Assembly: GCA_003184365.1 (NCBI GenBank)
Contig: NKYR01000046.1
Coordinates: forward strand, 1-64,000
DNA length: 64,000 nucleotides
Direction: 5' to 3'
DNA from: Evernia prunastri
Lineage: Eukaryota; Ascomycota; Lecanoromycetes; Lecanorales; Parmeliaceae
The position numbers and the translations under genes were made by a program. The stretch's first letter is position 1; each line of letters begins with the position of its first letter. Under the pieces are notes generated by a model, which ran no database searches, was not told where the DNA came from, and saw only the letters and a program-made list of their open reading frames with translations. This document shows positions 44,301-55,445 of this stretch, piece after piece.

Positions 44301-44624
44301 GTATACCTGGGCCCAGCGGGGGCCAAACTTCTCATCCCGAACCCTTCAGCGCACGCTCCTCGGTGGCCAACATTGGACTTGCTGGGGCAGAGTAAGCTGT
44401 ATAATCTTGGCAATAGCTTCAGGCATAAGGCCCATCATCTGGATCAAGCCCGGAACGATAGCTACCAAATCTACACGCCTAGACAAACTTGCCGCCCCGA
44501 CTACTGAGGATCCTGGCGACCGGCAGATAGTGTTCGAAGCGTTGGAATCTTGTGCTAGACGAGAATTTCGTGGGGAGGTTATAATTTCAGAGGTTGGCCA
44601 CATATTTAGAAGAAGACGGCCGTG
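41339..44624. other. 3.3 kb intergenic, importin alpha to Nbp2-like gene
   Basis: I see no gene with supporting motifs. A 183-codon open frame ending at 44625 (starting 44074) overlaps the likely 5' leader of the next gene and looks non-coding in composition. This is the largest gap in the window. Confidence 0.45.
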
Positions 44625-46232
44625 ATGTCTCCATCGCATTCTCCATCCTCGTCGACGCACCACACACAGTCACCGTCGCCATCACCATCACCGTCGCCGT
44701 CGCCGTCACCATCGCCCAATGTTCATCTACCCACGCTACCTCCCTTGAACACAAATCCCCCAAATCGGCGGGCACCGTTGCAGCGAGCACCATCATATGC
44801 CAAGAGTCGGATGTCAACTTACTCAACGGCATCGAGACAGTCTCATGGGGGTTCGAGACCGGCCTCCTACGCTTTCCCTGCTTTTCATTCTAGCCTCTCG
44901 TATGCCCTTGTTCGAGATTTTGCGTATCCAATAGTCCATCCTTGGCATTATGGGCCTCCTCCAGACGCCTCGGAACCGCCTTCTGGAAATACTACGCCTG
45001 CCAGCGAAAGGCAACGCCGGTCGTCAGATCCTGCAAACGCTACATGGGATGGCGCAAATCCACAATGGTCTGCTGGGCCTTGGGGAGGCGACGGTTTCTT
45101 CTCTAACCAGCAGCTGCCACAGGTGGCATATGGAGATGGACCCCCGTACAGCGAGGATGAGGATTTGCATAGTCCAGTCGTGGTCAGCTCGAGACACAAG
45201 AAGAACAAGTCAACGTTTGCTGCTGGGAGCTCTAGGTCTGGGAAAGGGAGAGGAAGAAGCCCACAGCAAGACGTGGAGGAAGAAGATGAGGAAGATTTGC
45301 CACCCAACCATGAAGGGTCCCGGAGTTACTTCGCGGGTGTCAACAAAGATGGGACGGAAACGTACTACATTGGCCAAGAGGACGAGAGCGCGAATGGCCC
45401 TGGAGGGGAGCTCGTCACATACCCGCCTGACCAAGCACGGCAGTCACTTTTAGCTCCAAACACTTATGCAAGCCCAAGGCGAAGAGACTCTCATTTTGCA
45501 ACATTACCGAATCGGTCTTACGCACAAGAAGATACATCCGAAGATTCAAGCGATGATGGTTCAGAAATGCCAAACCAGGATACAGATTCTCGATATTCGA
45601 GAGACTACCAGTTCACGATTGCCTCTCCTGACGAGGAAATGCACGGCAAGGCTGTCGCACTCTTTGATTTTACTAGGGAAAGCGCAAGCGAGCTCCCCTT
45701 GAAAGAGGGTCAGATCATATGGGTCTCCTATCGTCATGGTCAAGGCTGGCTGGTAGCGGAGGACCCCAAGACTGGTGAATCGGGGCTTGTGCCAGAAGAA
45801 TTTGTGCGGCTACTGCGTGATATTGAAGGCGGCTGGAGCGCTCTGAGTGGAGAGCAGCCGACAGAAGAAGGTGGTCCTTCATCTCCAGTGGCAAATGAGT
45901 CCGTAGCGACGCCCACCCAAGCCGAGCCAGGGGGACACTCGCATTCAGCACACGGCAGCAATGTAAGCAATGGCGGTGAGAAGCGACCTCCCATAGTCAG
46001 CACATTTTCAACGAGCAGCAAGGACTTGAATCCATATCCTCATCATCTGCTGGGTGAGAAGGCAGGAGGCACTCCACCACAAGTGGTACATTATGGAAGT
46101 CCTACAGTCACAAGCCCGCCCGCAGGGCCCCATGGCTTACGGGGTTTCGAAGAGATCAAGGGGCCGGAGGGCGAAGCGGAAGCAGAGGAGGAAAGCGAGG
46201 CTGAAGAGGATCAGTTCAAAGGAACGCGGTAA
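44625..46232 (+). CDS. NBP2: SH3-domain protein, Nbp2-like
   Basis: A single-exon, 535-residue protein. The start has a run of Ser-Pro dipeptides encoded by a C/T/G-rich imperfect repeat (about 44655-44715), then a low-complexity Ser/Pro region and an acidic stretch (EEEDEEDLPPNHEG). One SH3 domain lies near residues 340-400: KAVALFDFTRESASELPLKE, WVSYRHGQGWLVAED and SGLVPEEFVRLL. The tail is Gly/Pro/Glu-rich. In yeast, Nbp2 brings phosphatases such as Ptc1 to MAP kinase pathways; fungal proteins of this layout are usually assigned there, but only the SH3 part supports it. ATG 44625 is the first ATG in the frame. Upstream codons are GTG or non-coding. Confidence 0.8.
   Translation: MSPSHSPSSSTHHTQSPSPSPSPSPSPSPSPNVHLPTLPPLNTNPPNRRAPLQRAPSYAKSRMSTYSTASRQSHGGSRPASYAFPAFHSSLSYALVRDFAYPIVHPWHYGPPPDASEPPSGNTTPASERQRRSSDPANATWDGANPQWSAGPWGGDGFFSNQQLPQVAYGDGPPYSEDEDLHSPVVVSSRHKKNKSTFAAGSSRSGKGRGRSPQQDVEEEDEEDLPPNHEGSRSYFAGVNKDGTETYYIGQEDESANGPGGELVTYPPDQARQSLLAPNTYASPRRRDSHFATLPNRSYAQEDTSEDSSDDGSEMPNQDTDSRYSRDYQFTIASPDEEMHGKAVALFDFTRESASELPLKEGQIIWVSYRHGQGWLVAEDPKTGESGLVPEEFVRLLRDIEGGWSALSGEQPTEEGGPSSPVANESVATPTQAEPGGHSHSAHGSNVSNGGEKRPPIVSTFSTSSKDLNPYPHHLLGEKAGGTPPQVVHYGSPTVTSPPAGPHGLRGFEEIKGPEGEAEAEEESEAEEDQFKGTR
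44655..44715 (+). repeat. Coding Ser-Pro dipeptide repeat
   Basis: Hexamer-like units (TCRCCN) encode consecutive Ser-Pro pairs at the N terminus of the SH3 protein; such repeats vary in length readily. Confidence 0.75.
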
Positions 46233-46786
46233 CATTCGCACGGGCGATTGAACCATTTCCGCGTTTAAATTTATATGAAAGACGTTCGTTTCTGAAGATA
46301 CCCGAACTTTTTCTCCCGTTCTTGGTGGTCAATTTAAGCCAGGACCTTTGTCCTATTGATGATTCATATTGTTAAGCCTCTAGACGCAGTCTTCCGTCGG
46401 TATTCACAAGCGACTGTCACGCAAGCGAGCATAGGAATAGCATATAGGCGTTCGTTCGGTGTCGGAGAGCACCTTGACGAAATTGAGAGGCCCCTGAGCC
46501 ATTCAGCACTTAAACCTGCCGCCTAAGATCCCTGCTCTCTGGTTGAGAAGTTCGCCATGAATTCCAGGAGAGAGCTTCGTAGCTTGACTTATGGCTATAC
46601 ACATGTAAAAGTCCGTATTCCAATTGCACGCTTCACACTGCTTCATTACCTGGTTGATTGGATTTTAGATTTGCATCTTGGTCTGATTTGGCTAGCGTAG
46701 AATGGTGGACAGGAAAGCCCCCCAAACCAGCTCTCGACCGCCACTACCTCTTCATTCTGCGGACCTTGAAGTAAAAGAAGTTCAAC
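46233..46786. other. Intergenic, Nbp2-like gene to Ent3-like gene
   Basis: No gene is seen; it holds the 3' flank of one gene and the promoter of the next. Confidence 0.5.
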
Positions 46787-48620
46787 ATGGATCTCAACAG
46801 TCTGAAAGATCAGGTCAGCAACCTGACGCTGTATGATTTGAAAGCCGGTGTGCGAAAAGTCCAAAATGGTAAGCCTGCAATTGGGGAAGTACAGCTGAAG
46901 CCACAGCTGACGCCCTTCCCAGCCGTCATGAACTACACCGAACTGGAGGCGAAGGTGGGTACTTTTGGTGTCAACTCGCACCTGACTCTGCTCACAACTA
47001 GTTTCAGGTTCGAGAAGCTACCAATAACGAGCCATGGGGCGCTTCGTCGTCACTGATGCAAGAAATTGCCAATGGCACACACAGCTAGTAGGGAAGACGG
47101 CTAACGGCAGTCAAGCTTGGCTAATGGGATGGCTGCAGTCAATTGCTGAATGAGATCATGCCCATGATATATAAACGATTCACGGAGAAAGCTGCGGAGG
47201 AGTGGAGGCAGATCTATAAGGTCCAACATCGCTTCCTCAAGATTTGCCTTCGATCGCTGACGGCTCGCAGAGCCTCCAATTACTCGAATTCCTCATCAAG
47301 AACGGCTCGGAGCGAGTGATTGACGATGCTCGATCCCACCTCTCTCTGCTTAAGATGCTACGGCAGTTTCACTTTATCGACCAGAATGGCAAAGATCAGG
47401 GTGTAAACGTGCGTAATCGATCGAAAGAGTTAGCCGAGCTGTTGGGAGATGTCGAACGCATCCGAGCCGAACGGAAGAAAGCGAGGTCTAACCGTAACAA
47501 ATTCGGAGGCGTCGAGGGCGGTGCGATGAGCGGCGGCATGTCCAGCGGCAGCCGATATGGGGGCTTTGGCAGCGAAGATTCGGGTGGATACGGGGCATAC
47601 AGTGGTGGAGTCTACGGTGATGGTGGTGGGTATGGAGGAAACACGTCTGGGTTCCAGGACTCGAGCAGCAGGAGGGATCGATTCGAAGAATATGACGAGG
47701 GGGACGATGGGGACGTTTCGTCTCCTCCACGACGGAAAGCGGACATCCCCAAACGAGAGCAAAAGAAGGCCGACCCCCCTAAACCGAAAGAACCAGAGAT
47801 TGATATTCTCGCCTTTGACGACGACATTCCGCCTGAAACCCCTCCCAAGGAATTCGCCTCCAACATGAGGAAACCCGCTACAAATCCACTAGATACTGGT
47901 GCAGCAGACGACGATGAATTCGATGATTTCCAATCTGCCACACCGACCACAGCAGCCCCTTCAATACCATCGATATCAAGTCTACCACTATCCACCACCA
48001 CTACAGCATCAAGCACGCAATTCGCCGCGCCGAGACCCGTGGCTCCCTCACAAGCCAATAATCTCAGTGACCTGGTCGGCTTCAGTTCTATCTCGCCAGC
48101 ACCCAGCGCTATTAGTAGTATGGCCTCGCCGCCAGCACCCAATTACAATATTTCGTCCCCACCAGCAAGCGCCTTCACATCTCCACCACCGCTTGCACAA
48201 ACACAAGTCCAACAGCAACCTCCTCGGCCCACAGGCTATCAAGCCGCAACACCCAACTATTTCACCTCTGTTAAAGTGCCCACACCTTCCCAGCAGCCTT
48301 CGTCAGTCCCAAGTGCAAGACCGGGCATGGCCTCCACGAACAGCTTCTCCAAACCTGCTGCGAAAGCCTCATCGTCTGGCGGCGATGTCTTTGGTTCGTT
48401 ATGGTCTACGGCAAGTGCAGGTGCGGGGATCAAGAAAACCTCAACGCCGACCAGTGCTGGGCCAGGTCTGGCGGCAATACAAAGAGAAAAGGCGTCGACC
48501 CAGATCTGGGGGGCTCCAGCGGCGAGTAGCCAGGCTGTGCCTGCGGCACCAATGCAGCCACTGCAGAGTAACGGACAAAGGAGCGGAGGTGGAACTGCGC
48601 TGGATGATTTACTAGGGTGA
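46787..48620 (+). CDS. ENT3: Epsin-like ENTH-domain protein (Ent3-like)
   Basis: Five exons (46787-46868, 46923-46954, 47008-47087, 47139-47220, 47271-48620) encode 541 residues. Four introns cut the ENTH domain, which once joined reads VRKVQN, MNYTELEAK, REATNNEPWGASSSLMQEI, LNEIMPMIYKRFTEKAAEEW and LLEFLIKNGSERVIDD. The donor of the fourth intron is GTCCAA, an unusual sequence, but the join is required. The tail is Gly-, then Pro/Ser-rich, with acidic ear-binding-like motifs (DDEFDDFQS) and a final DDLLG. ENTH proteins bind phosphoinositides; Ent3 works with clathrin adaptors at the trans-Golgi/endosome. The exact choice of Ent3 over Ent1/2 rests on the YxAKxxxRKxQN-type start and lack of ubiquitin-interacting motifs. 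Confidence 0.88.
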
Positions 48621-49568
48621 AGACGCATGGGTACGAATCTAGAAAGGATTTGCGCGGAGCTTGTCATGCAATTTGAGCCTATGCATCAGGAAAAGCTGAA
48701 CCGCGATTGGATCCTTTTGCAGTTGCCGCGAAAAATGTGAAAGAGGCCATATCAATTTGCTCGACCTCGCATGAAACATGAATGTATGTGGAACGATAGA
48801 GGAGGATCAAATTGATGCTTGCATTTTGATCAAGCCTTTTTCCAACTCCATTAGATGACTCCTCGTTGCTTGTAGCGACTAGACCATCACGACCATTTGC
48901 AAGGATGGTGATGTGCAAGTGTAACAAAGGAAATGAGTCAATCCGATTATCGGATACGAGTACGAGATGGGTTACATCAGTTAAGTCCTAAATCCGAGGT
49001 TGGCGGTACATCTTATGTTTATGAGTCAAAATGTCAAAATGTGGAAGGATGTCAAGTTTCGACGGGAAGTGCCGCAGCTGAAAGGGTAATTGGTAATCGG
49101 AGGATCGAGTTGATTCGAAAGGGGGATCCCTTTTGATGCAAGTATGTGGGGAGTAGTAGGGAGTAGGGGAGTAGGAGTATAGATGAAGTATGCAAAGTGG
49201 TGCCTGAAATGCTGATGCTGACTGATATACTTTATGTATTATCATCATCAGTTTTTATTATCATAGAACCACTCAACAAGAGTACCTTCCGTCTATTGTT
49301 TTTAATGGCCAATGGCTCTCCATTTCTTTTTTTTTAAGCTTCAATAATATCAACTGGCCCGTTCCCAACATCGATCAGCATCTGCCATCTTGATCGTCGC
49401 TTTGCGCCTCTACCAGTACTAAATATAAGTGTTTACTAATCCTCATCTCGATTCCAGGATCAATCTACAGAGTACTCACTCATTCATTCATTCATTCATT
49501 CATTCATTCATTCATTCCTCCCATTTCCTTGTGACCATAACATCTCCACAATCCAGATTCCTCTTCCG
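48621..49568. other. Intergenic, upstream of the Zn2Cys6 regulator
   Basis: No gene. The last 100 bp contain a CATT repeat (listed separately). Confidence 0.5.
49477..49517 (+). repeat. CATT tetranucleotide microsatellite
   Basis: Ten or so tandem ATTC/CATT units about 50 bp upstream of the regulator's start, probably within its 5' leader. Confidence 0.85.
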
Positions 49569-52132
49569 ATGTCTCAATTCGACGACGACTTTTCTACCTC
49601 TCCCGTCGAAACAAACTCCTCCGGCACCTTCGGCCTTACTACCCTTACCCCAGATAGCAGTCGCGAACCCAGTGACCCGCCCACGACCAACGGAAAGCAG
49701 AGCTCACCGCCTGCAAATGGCCCTGCAAATGCTTCCTCGGGCTTAAATTCAAGATCATGTATAACGTGCCGGAAGAGGAAGGTCAAATGTGATAAGAGAC
49801 ATCCGTGCTCCAACTGCAATAGAGCAGCGATTGAGTGTATATTCCCTGGCCCAGGCAGAGCGCCTAGACGCAGCAGAAAGCCACCGGATACGGAGCTGTT
49901 GGCGAGACTGAGAAGGCTAGAGGGTGTGGTGCAGAGCCTAGGCAAGGGAATTGATGAGGAGCCAGAAACCGCGGAGGAGCCGGTGGAAGTACCAAAGCCG
50001 GAGTTCGAGCCGTTACAGCCAAATGGACCGGATAGTTTCAAAATGAAAGATATAAAAACGGCCAAAAACTGTGGCCTGATAGGACGGCATGAGCCCAATC
50101 CTGTCTACGCTGAGGCAGGGAGCTTGACCAGAGAGTTTGGAAGACTGAAAGTGGAAAAAGGAAAAAGTCGTTATGTCAGTAACAAATTTTGGAACAGTCT
50201 CAGCGAAGAGGTAGCAGAAATGCGTGATATACTGGACGATGATACCGAAGATGAAGCCGACTATCCTTCGCCTGGCTCTGGATTGTCAGCAATTGCGAAT
50301 CAACAGGGTTTCGTCTTCAGCTTTAGCTCTACAATCCTCTCTCTTCGCAACTTTCATCCCGCACCCGAACAAATCCCAATGTACTGGGCCATATTCAAGG
50401 CAAATGTGGACCCGGTGATCAAGCTCCTTCACATTCCCTATCACGAGAAAATGATAACTCAGGCCTCGCTTGACCTCGATCATGTCAGCAAGCCCATTGA
50501 GGTCCTGATGTTCACGATATACTTTTCTGCAGTCACAACCCTTTCCACTGACGACTGTATCTTGCAACTGGGCTTGGAGAAGCAAGCTGCGCTTCGAAAG
50601 TACCGCTTTGCAGTTGAGCAAGCTTTGGCGCGAGCAGGATTCCTCAATACTCAGGAGCTATTAGTGTTGCAATCCATGCTACTTTTTTTGACCTGTGTCC
50701 GCCGATCGGATGAAACGAAATACGTCTGGACTCTTACAGGTCTTCTCATTCGTCTTGCTCAGGGTCTCGGTATTCATCGCGACGGACAGCGATTTGGGCT
50801 TTCGCCATTTGAAACCGAAATGCGGAGACGACTGTGGTGGCAGATCAATTCACTCGATGCGCGGGCTTCGGAAGATCAAGGCACTGATCCCTCCATCGAC
50901 GAGCAGAGCTTTGACACAAAATTCCCCCTCAACATCAATGATGGGGATATTGACCCCAGCATGAAAGAGACTCCCGAGGAACATGCAGGCGCTACCGAAA
51001 TGACTTTTGACCTCATCCGATATTCAATGAGTATCACAGTCAAACGTCTTAGCTATGCTCCAGCTGGAGAAGGCCGGTGTCGAACAATGAATGCTAGCCT
51101 GAGTGTCGAGGATAAAGAACGCATGATTGAGGACCTGCACCAGTATCTCGAGAAGAAGTATCTCAGCCACTGCGACATGAATGTTCCTCTCCACGTAAGT
51201 CATCTTTTCTAACCCATCATCCTACTTCACACCATGCTCTTCCGACACCTGAGATATGTCTTCCGGCTCTGGAACCACCCTAAAAGAGTAATGCTGACTG
51301 CGAAAATGTTCAGTGGGTGGCAGCGACGGTAGCACGGCTTATTCTTGCCAAGATGTGGCTAGTGGTGCACCATCCCTTTTCAAGGTCGGATGCTGGAGCA
51401 GGCCTCCCACAAGAAACCAAAGACCGGTTGTTCCGTACTTCACTTGAGGTCATTGAGTTTTCCCGCCTCTTAGAGACTGAGAAAACCACACTGAAATGGG
51501 GCTGGCTTTTCCGCACGTATGTACAGTGGCATGCTATCGCCTTTGTCATTTCGCAGCTCTGTATTCGGACCATTGGTCCCGAGGTTGATAAGGCATGGAT
51601 GGTAATCGAAGGGGTCTTCGATGATTGGGGAGGCACCGTTGCCCCCAACCAGCGAGGGATGCTCTGGAAACCGCTGCGAAAGCTCATGGCCAAGGCAAGA
51701 GCCGAGCGGTCGAAAGCCTTGAAGAAGCAAGCTCTATTTCCGCTCGACGGTTCTCTGGGGCCCACCACCTCAATGCTCAATCTCACGCCAGGTGCCATGT
51801 CCACCGGAGACGCCTCGCTAGGCTTCTCCGCCTATCAAATGCCAGGGCTCGTGACCGATACCCTATCGGCCACAACTGCGGACTTGAACGGTGTCAACGG
51901 ATTTGTGCATCTGGAACAGCCCCAGTCTGCAGATACCATGAATGGAACGAACAGCACGGATCAATGGGGCTTTGATCCCAACGTCTTGGCACAGGATCGC
52001 CTGATTGAGGAGAGCGATATGAGTTGGACTGGTTGGGATGAGATGATCAAGGACTACCAGATGGAGAACGATAACGGCCAGAGTTTCCCGACGGGGCCGC
52101 AGCAGGACGGGAACTTGATGAGTTGGTGGTGA
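49569..52132 (+). CDS. Zn(II)2Cys6 transcription factor with fungal_trans domain
   Basis: Two exons (49569-51194 and 51314-52132) give 814 residues. A Ser/Thr/Pro-rich start leads into the binuclear zinc cluster CITCRKRKVKCDKRHPCSNC, a basic linker PGRAPRRSRKP, and a leucine-containing dimerisation helix (ELLARLRRLEGVVQSLG). The fungal-specific middle homology domain is recognisable in GLGIHRDGQRFGLSPFETEM and RRRLWWQINSLDARASEDQG. The C terminus is acidic/Trp-rich (MSWTGWDEMIKDYQ, NLMSWW), a likely activation region. The protein is a nuclear DNA-binding regulator; the target genes cannot be read. It is not adjacent to any metabolic cluster in the window, so a role in the PKS locus 48 kb away is not supported. 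Confidence 0.92.
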
Positions 52133-52879
52133 GGATGAACGAAGTAGCAGCGCAGTACCAGCGCAGCGCTTGATCGGATCTGTGAAAGGACAAAAGGGAA
52201 AAGGTACATACGGGGGCTGATACCAAGGGTAAATAAGAAAATAATTCTGGCACTCGAATCAGAAAGAAGCATCTCTACTCCATTCCGCCGTTGGGCCTTG
52301 TTTTGCTTGTAACATAACAAGTCGACGTTTTACGATATGAAAGAAATGAATTGTCTCTTGGGATTCAGAGTGCATTTTTGTACAATAGAATAAGACTCTG
52401 CGACGCACATGACTCTCTCTCTCTCTCCCTCTCTCTTTTTCCCTGTCTGATGATGGATTGCGTCGGCCAGTTTCGAGCTCTCTCTCTCTCTCTCCTTACC
52501 TAAGGGGTCTGCCTGACGCTTTTGTTCCCAACCCTTTCCCTTATATGGCAACTCGTCCTAAACTAAAACGAGTGTCTTCCCCCTCTCTGAATCCCAGCTC
52601 CCTCGGTTGAGAAAGGCACAGGCGATGGGACTCTAGCCTTTCGGTCCGGGGGGTTATGTAGCGCGTAGCCCTGATCGCCCACGTCTTGCGGACCCGGTGG
52701 TCCTCTTCGTACTCTTCTGCCGTCGGACATCATCTCAACCCATTCCCCCCCTTTCTTCGTCCATCCCTTCTTTTACAGCTCCCTCCCTCCCACACCATCA
52801 TCCCTTCCCTCCCACATCATCCCTCTCCCAACCCAATCACAACCCCCCTCACCCCACCCTCACCTCTTCCGCCCCCCAC
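52133..52879. other. Intergenic, regulator to HNH gene (convergent)
   Basis: Contains two CT-rich stretches (about 52411-52435 and 52481-52496) and very C-rich DNA near the HNH stop. No gene is seen. Confidence 0.5.
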
Positions 52880-53843
52880 TCACCTCTTCCCCCACCTCAC
52901 CCCCCCAACCCACCCCCTCCACGCCCTCACATCCTCCCTCCCCATCAACAGCTCCACGCTCCACCACCGCCGCGCGAGCTCCTCGTTCCCGCACAGCCCG
53001 TGCACGAACCGGTGGCAGGCCCCGCACAGCACCGCCACGCTCCCGAGCCGCGACGCCGGGTGCCAGCCCCGCTTCAGCGCTTTGGCGTGCGTCGACCGCG
53101 GCACGAGGTGGTGGCGCGTCAGCGGGATCCAGTCCCGGTTGCAGATCTCGCAGCACGGGTCGCCGCCGTCGGCGGAGGAGGAGGAGGAGGGCGCTGCGGC
53201 TTCTTCTTCTGTCCGCTGCTGGGGCGGGGGCGCAGTGGCGGCGGCGATATAGGATTGGAGGATGGGGGCGAGGAAAGTGGTGGTGGTGGTGGTGGGGGAA
53301 TCGTCGAGGAGGGCGTAGGCGGAGAGGGAGTCCGGGACGGAAGGGGGCAGGGAGGCGAGGAGGGCCGAGATGGTTGACGGGGAAAGAGGGTCGGCGTAGG
53401 TGGCGGCGAGGTCGGGGTCGGTTTGGAGGGCGGCGGGGGAGAGGGCTTGGAGGGAGGGGGGAAAGGAGGCGAAGGTTTCGGTGGCGATGTACTACTGGGG
53501 ATGAATGGTCAGCGAGAGAGACCTTTTGATTTCGCTGGTTTTTGGGGCAAGAAGGGGGACAACGCAGATGGTAAAAGGAAAGACGGGGGAGGGAAGGGGG
53601 GGAGGATCGAATTACGTCTATGAAATCGGCAAGCTCCTCTGCGTCGTTGGTCGTGTCCGCTGATGCGGTGTTTGAGGGGACGGGAGGGGATGCTGTGGTA
53701 GTCGTCGTTGGAGTCTTGCGGCCTTTTGGCTTTCTGCGTTTGGCATTGCGCGGAGCGGGCGCGCTTCTGTGGATGATGGCTTCGGCCAGGCAGTCGCGTA
53801 GGATGGTGTAGTTGGTCTGAGCGGGTTCAGTAAGGAAGTCCAT
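52880..53843 (-). CDS. HNH-domain protein of unknown function
   Basis: Two exons (53843-53616 and 53491-52880) encode 279 residues. The first is Pro/Thr-rich with a Lys/Arg cluster (KRRKPKGRK). The second has a Pro/Ala/Ser-rich linker and a C-terminal domain with CCEICNRDWIPLTRHHLVPR, then HAKALKRGWH and CGACHRFVHG. This is a CxxC..HH..CxxCH arrangement typical of small HNH nuclease-fold zinc proteins found across fungi. The intron acceptor is CAGTAG, giving a choice of two AG sites; the second one keeps the frame without adding a stop codon. Base use is strikingly C-rich on the coding strand. Nuclease activity is suggested by the His pair but not proven. Confidence 0.8.
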
Positions 53844-54235
53844 CGTGGTGAGATTTGATGAGAGTGTGGCAAAGAAGAAAGCGCGGAAAGCAGACAGGAG
53901 ATGTCACTCAACTCTGTGCGGCTAGCTGCTTTAGGAAGTATTGTGTCCTAGAAGTTCCTCTATTACTATACAAATACACCAGATCGCGACTGGATCGGGT
54001 AACATTTACAAACATCATCCAGAGTGCGAACATGTCTCCATGCCATGCAAGCCAAGTTTTCCCTGTACTCCATCGCTCAATGCGGACAAAATCGCAAGCT
54101 ATGCAGCAGCACGGAAGTCGCCTCCTCAAATCGGCTGTAGTATCAACTTTCTTCCTCCTCCCCATCCTCCTCTTCCACACTCCCATCCGGATATCTCACT
54201 CCCCCTCCATCTTCATCGGGTTTCCTGCCGGCGCG
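53844..54235. other. Intergenic, HNH promoter side and LicD 3' flank
   Basis: No gene. Small plus-strand ORFs here lie opposite the LicD end and lack motifs. Confidence 0.5.
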
Positions 54236-55445
54236 TCAGCCACCGCACTTCAGCCTTCCCCTCCGCCCACCACGCAGCAAAGCCTGGGAAACCTGACAAG
54301 CAGCCTTCTGTTGGGAGCTCACTGACATGAATCGCTCCCATTCCATACTTGTCGAATTGAAGCGATGGTCCGAGTATTCGGTTTTAGTAAGGGCAGCATT
54401 GCCGTATTCTTGCGTGAGCAGGCGGGCGTAGTTGTAAGGGATCTTGACCGGTTGGTCTTCGAAAAAGGAATCGCGAAGAGGGAAAAGATCTTGGACCTGT
54501 GTGAATTGTCAATGACGGAGTTGAAATGATCGTGAAGAGTGTCAAGACGTTAAAAGAGGACAGTGGGTAGTCGTACCTTTTCTTCGTGCTGGTCTTTGGA
54601 GCACATTATTCCCTTTTTGCTCTGGTGTGGCCGCACGGCTGTTATATCGATGAACAAGCCTGTCTCTATGTCTATCCATCTTGCGTCGATGACATTTAAA
54701 GTGTCCTTATACGACGGGTCTGTATACTTTGGGTTGACTTCCAACATATAATCTCTCTTCGCATCATCGCCAATGTCGAAACTATGGATCGTCATGTTGT
54801 AGTAGCTAGCAAGCATATGGACGGTAGTATTTGCCATGTGCACGTCGATGTCGGAGTCCCAGGGCATGATCTGAGTGGTACTGTCAGGATACTATTATCC
54901 CAATGTGATCTGGGGGAGCATACTTTGCGGTTCCACCACCAACCCAGGAGCGTGCCGTGTATGATCCATGTTTCTGCGCCTATATCTGACATTGACGAGA
55001 GGTAGGACTGCATGAGGAGGGACAGATTTGACTTCTGGTCTTCGTAGGAGAGGGTGTGGTTGGTGAAGCTTGATTTGGTCAGCATGGTCCAGCACGATCT
55101 CCTATTCCACAGAGAATGTTCTTGACCTACCGCCCATCGTAGTGTGGATGAAAACTGAGGAGCCTGTTTAGCATTTTGGGTTGCCAGTGGAAGAACAGGA
55201 CCTTAGCACTTACACCGACTCATCTGTAAACGATACTAGCGTTAGCGATGGGTATGCAAAGCCATTACACAGCACGTACGCCAGTACTTCGCCTTTGGAT
55301 CCCCACCTCTCCCACTCATATCTTGGTAATCATGATGTATCCTCACACTTTCAATATCCGCGTCCCCTTTCACCAGACCGTACTGCTGCAGCAAGGCTGT
55401 CAAAGCGAGGGCGAGCGAAAGCCAGCAGGGTGGCCGAAGGATCAT
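54236..55445 (-). CDS. LicD-family protein, six exons including a 10-nt microexon
   Basis: Exons 55445-55280, 55223-55214, 55154-55131, 55068-54924, 54870-54577 and 54496-54236 give 299 residues with all phases consistent. The start MILRPPCWLSLALALTALLQ is a signal peptide. The LicD core follows: HPHYDGRF (across an intron), LSYEDQKSNLSLLMQSYLSS, WIIHGTLLGWWWNRK, then the nucleotidyltransferase-like MPWDSDIDVHM with its Asp pair, NVIDARWIDIETGLFIDIT, and FPLRDSFFEDQPVKIPYNY. Fungal LicD proteins are thought to add phosphate-containing groups to secreted or cell-wall glycans (Mnn4-like). The microexon supplies only ten bases between two canonical introns of 56 and 59 bp, and is needed to join KYW to the next exon in frame. 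The C-terminal 30 residues are less certain. Confidence 0.85.

Noticed and set aside
44074..44625. A 183-codon frame upstream of the SH3 gene
   Set aside because: No motif, no conserved look, and it overlaps the start of a better-supported gene; more likely leader sequence.
52686..53377. Plus-strand open frames of 188 and 226 codons rich in Pro, His and Arg
   Set aside because: They are shadows of the C-rich HNH gene on the opposite strand.
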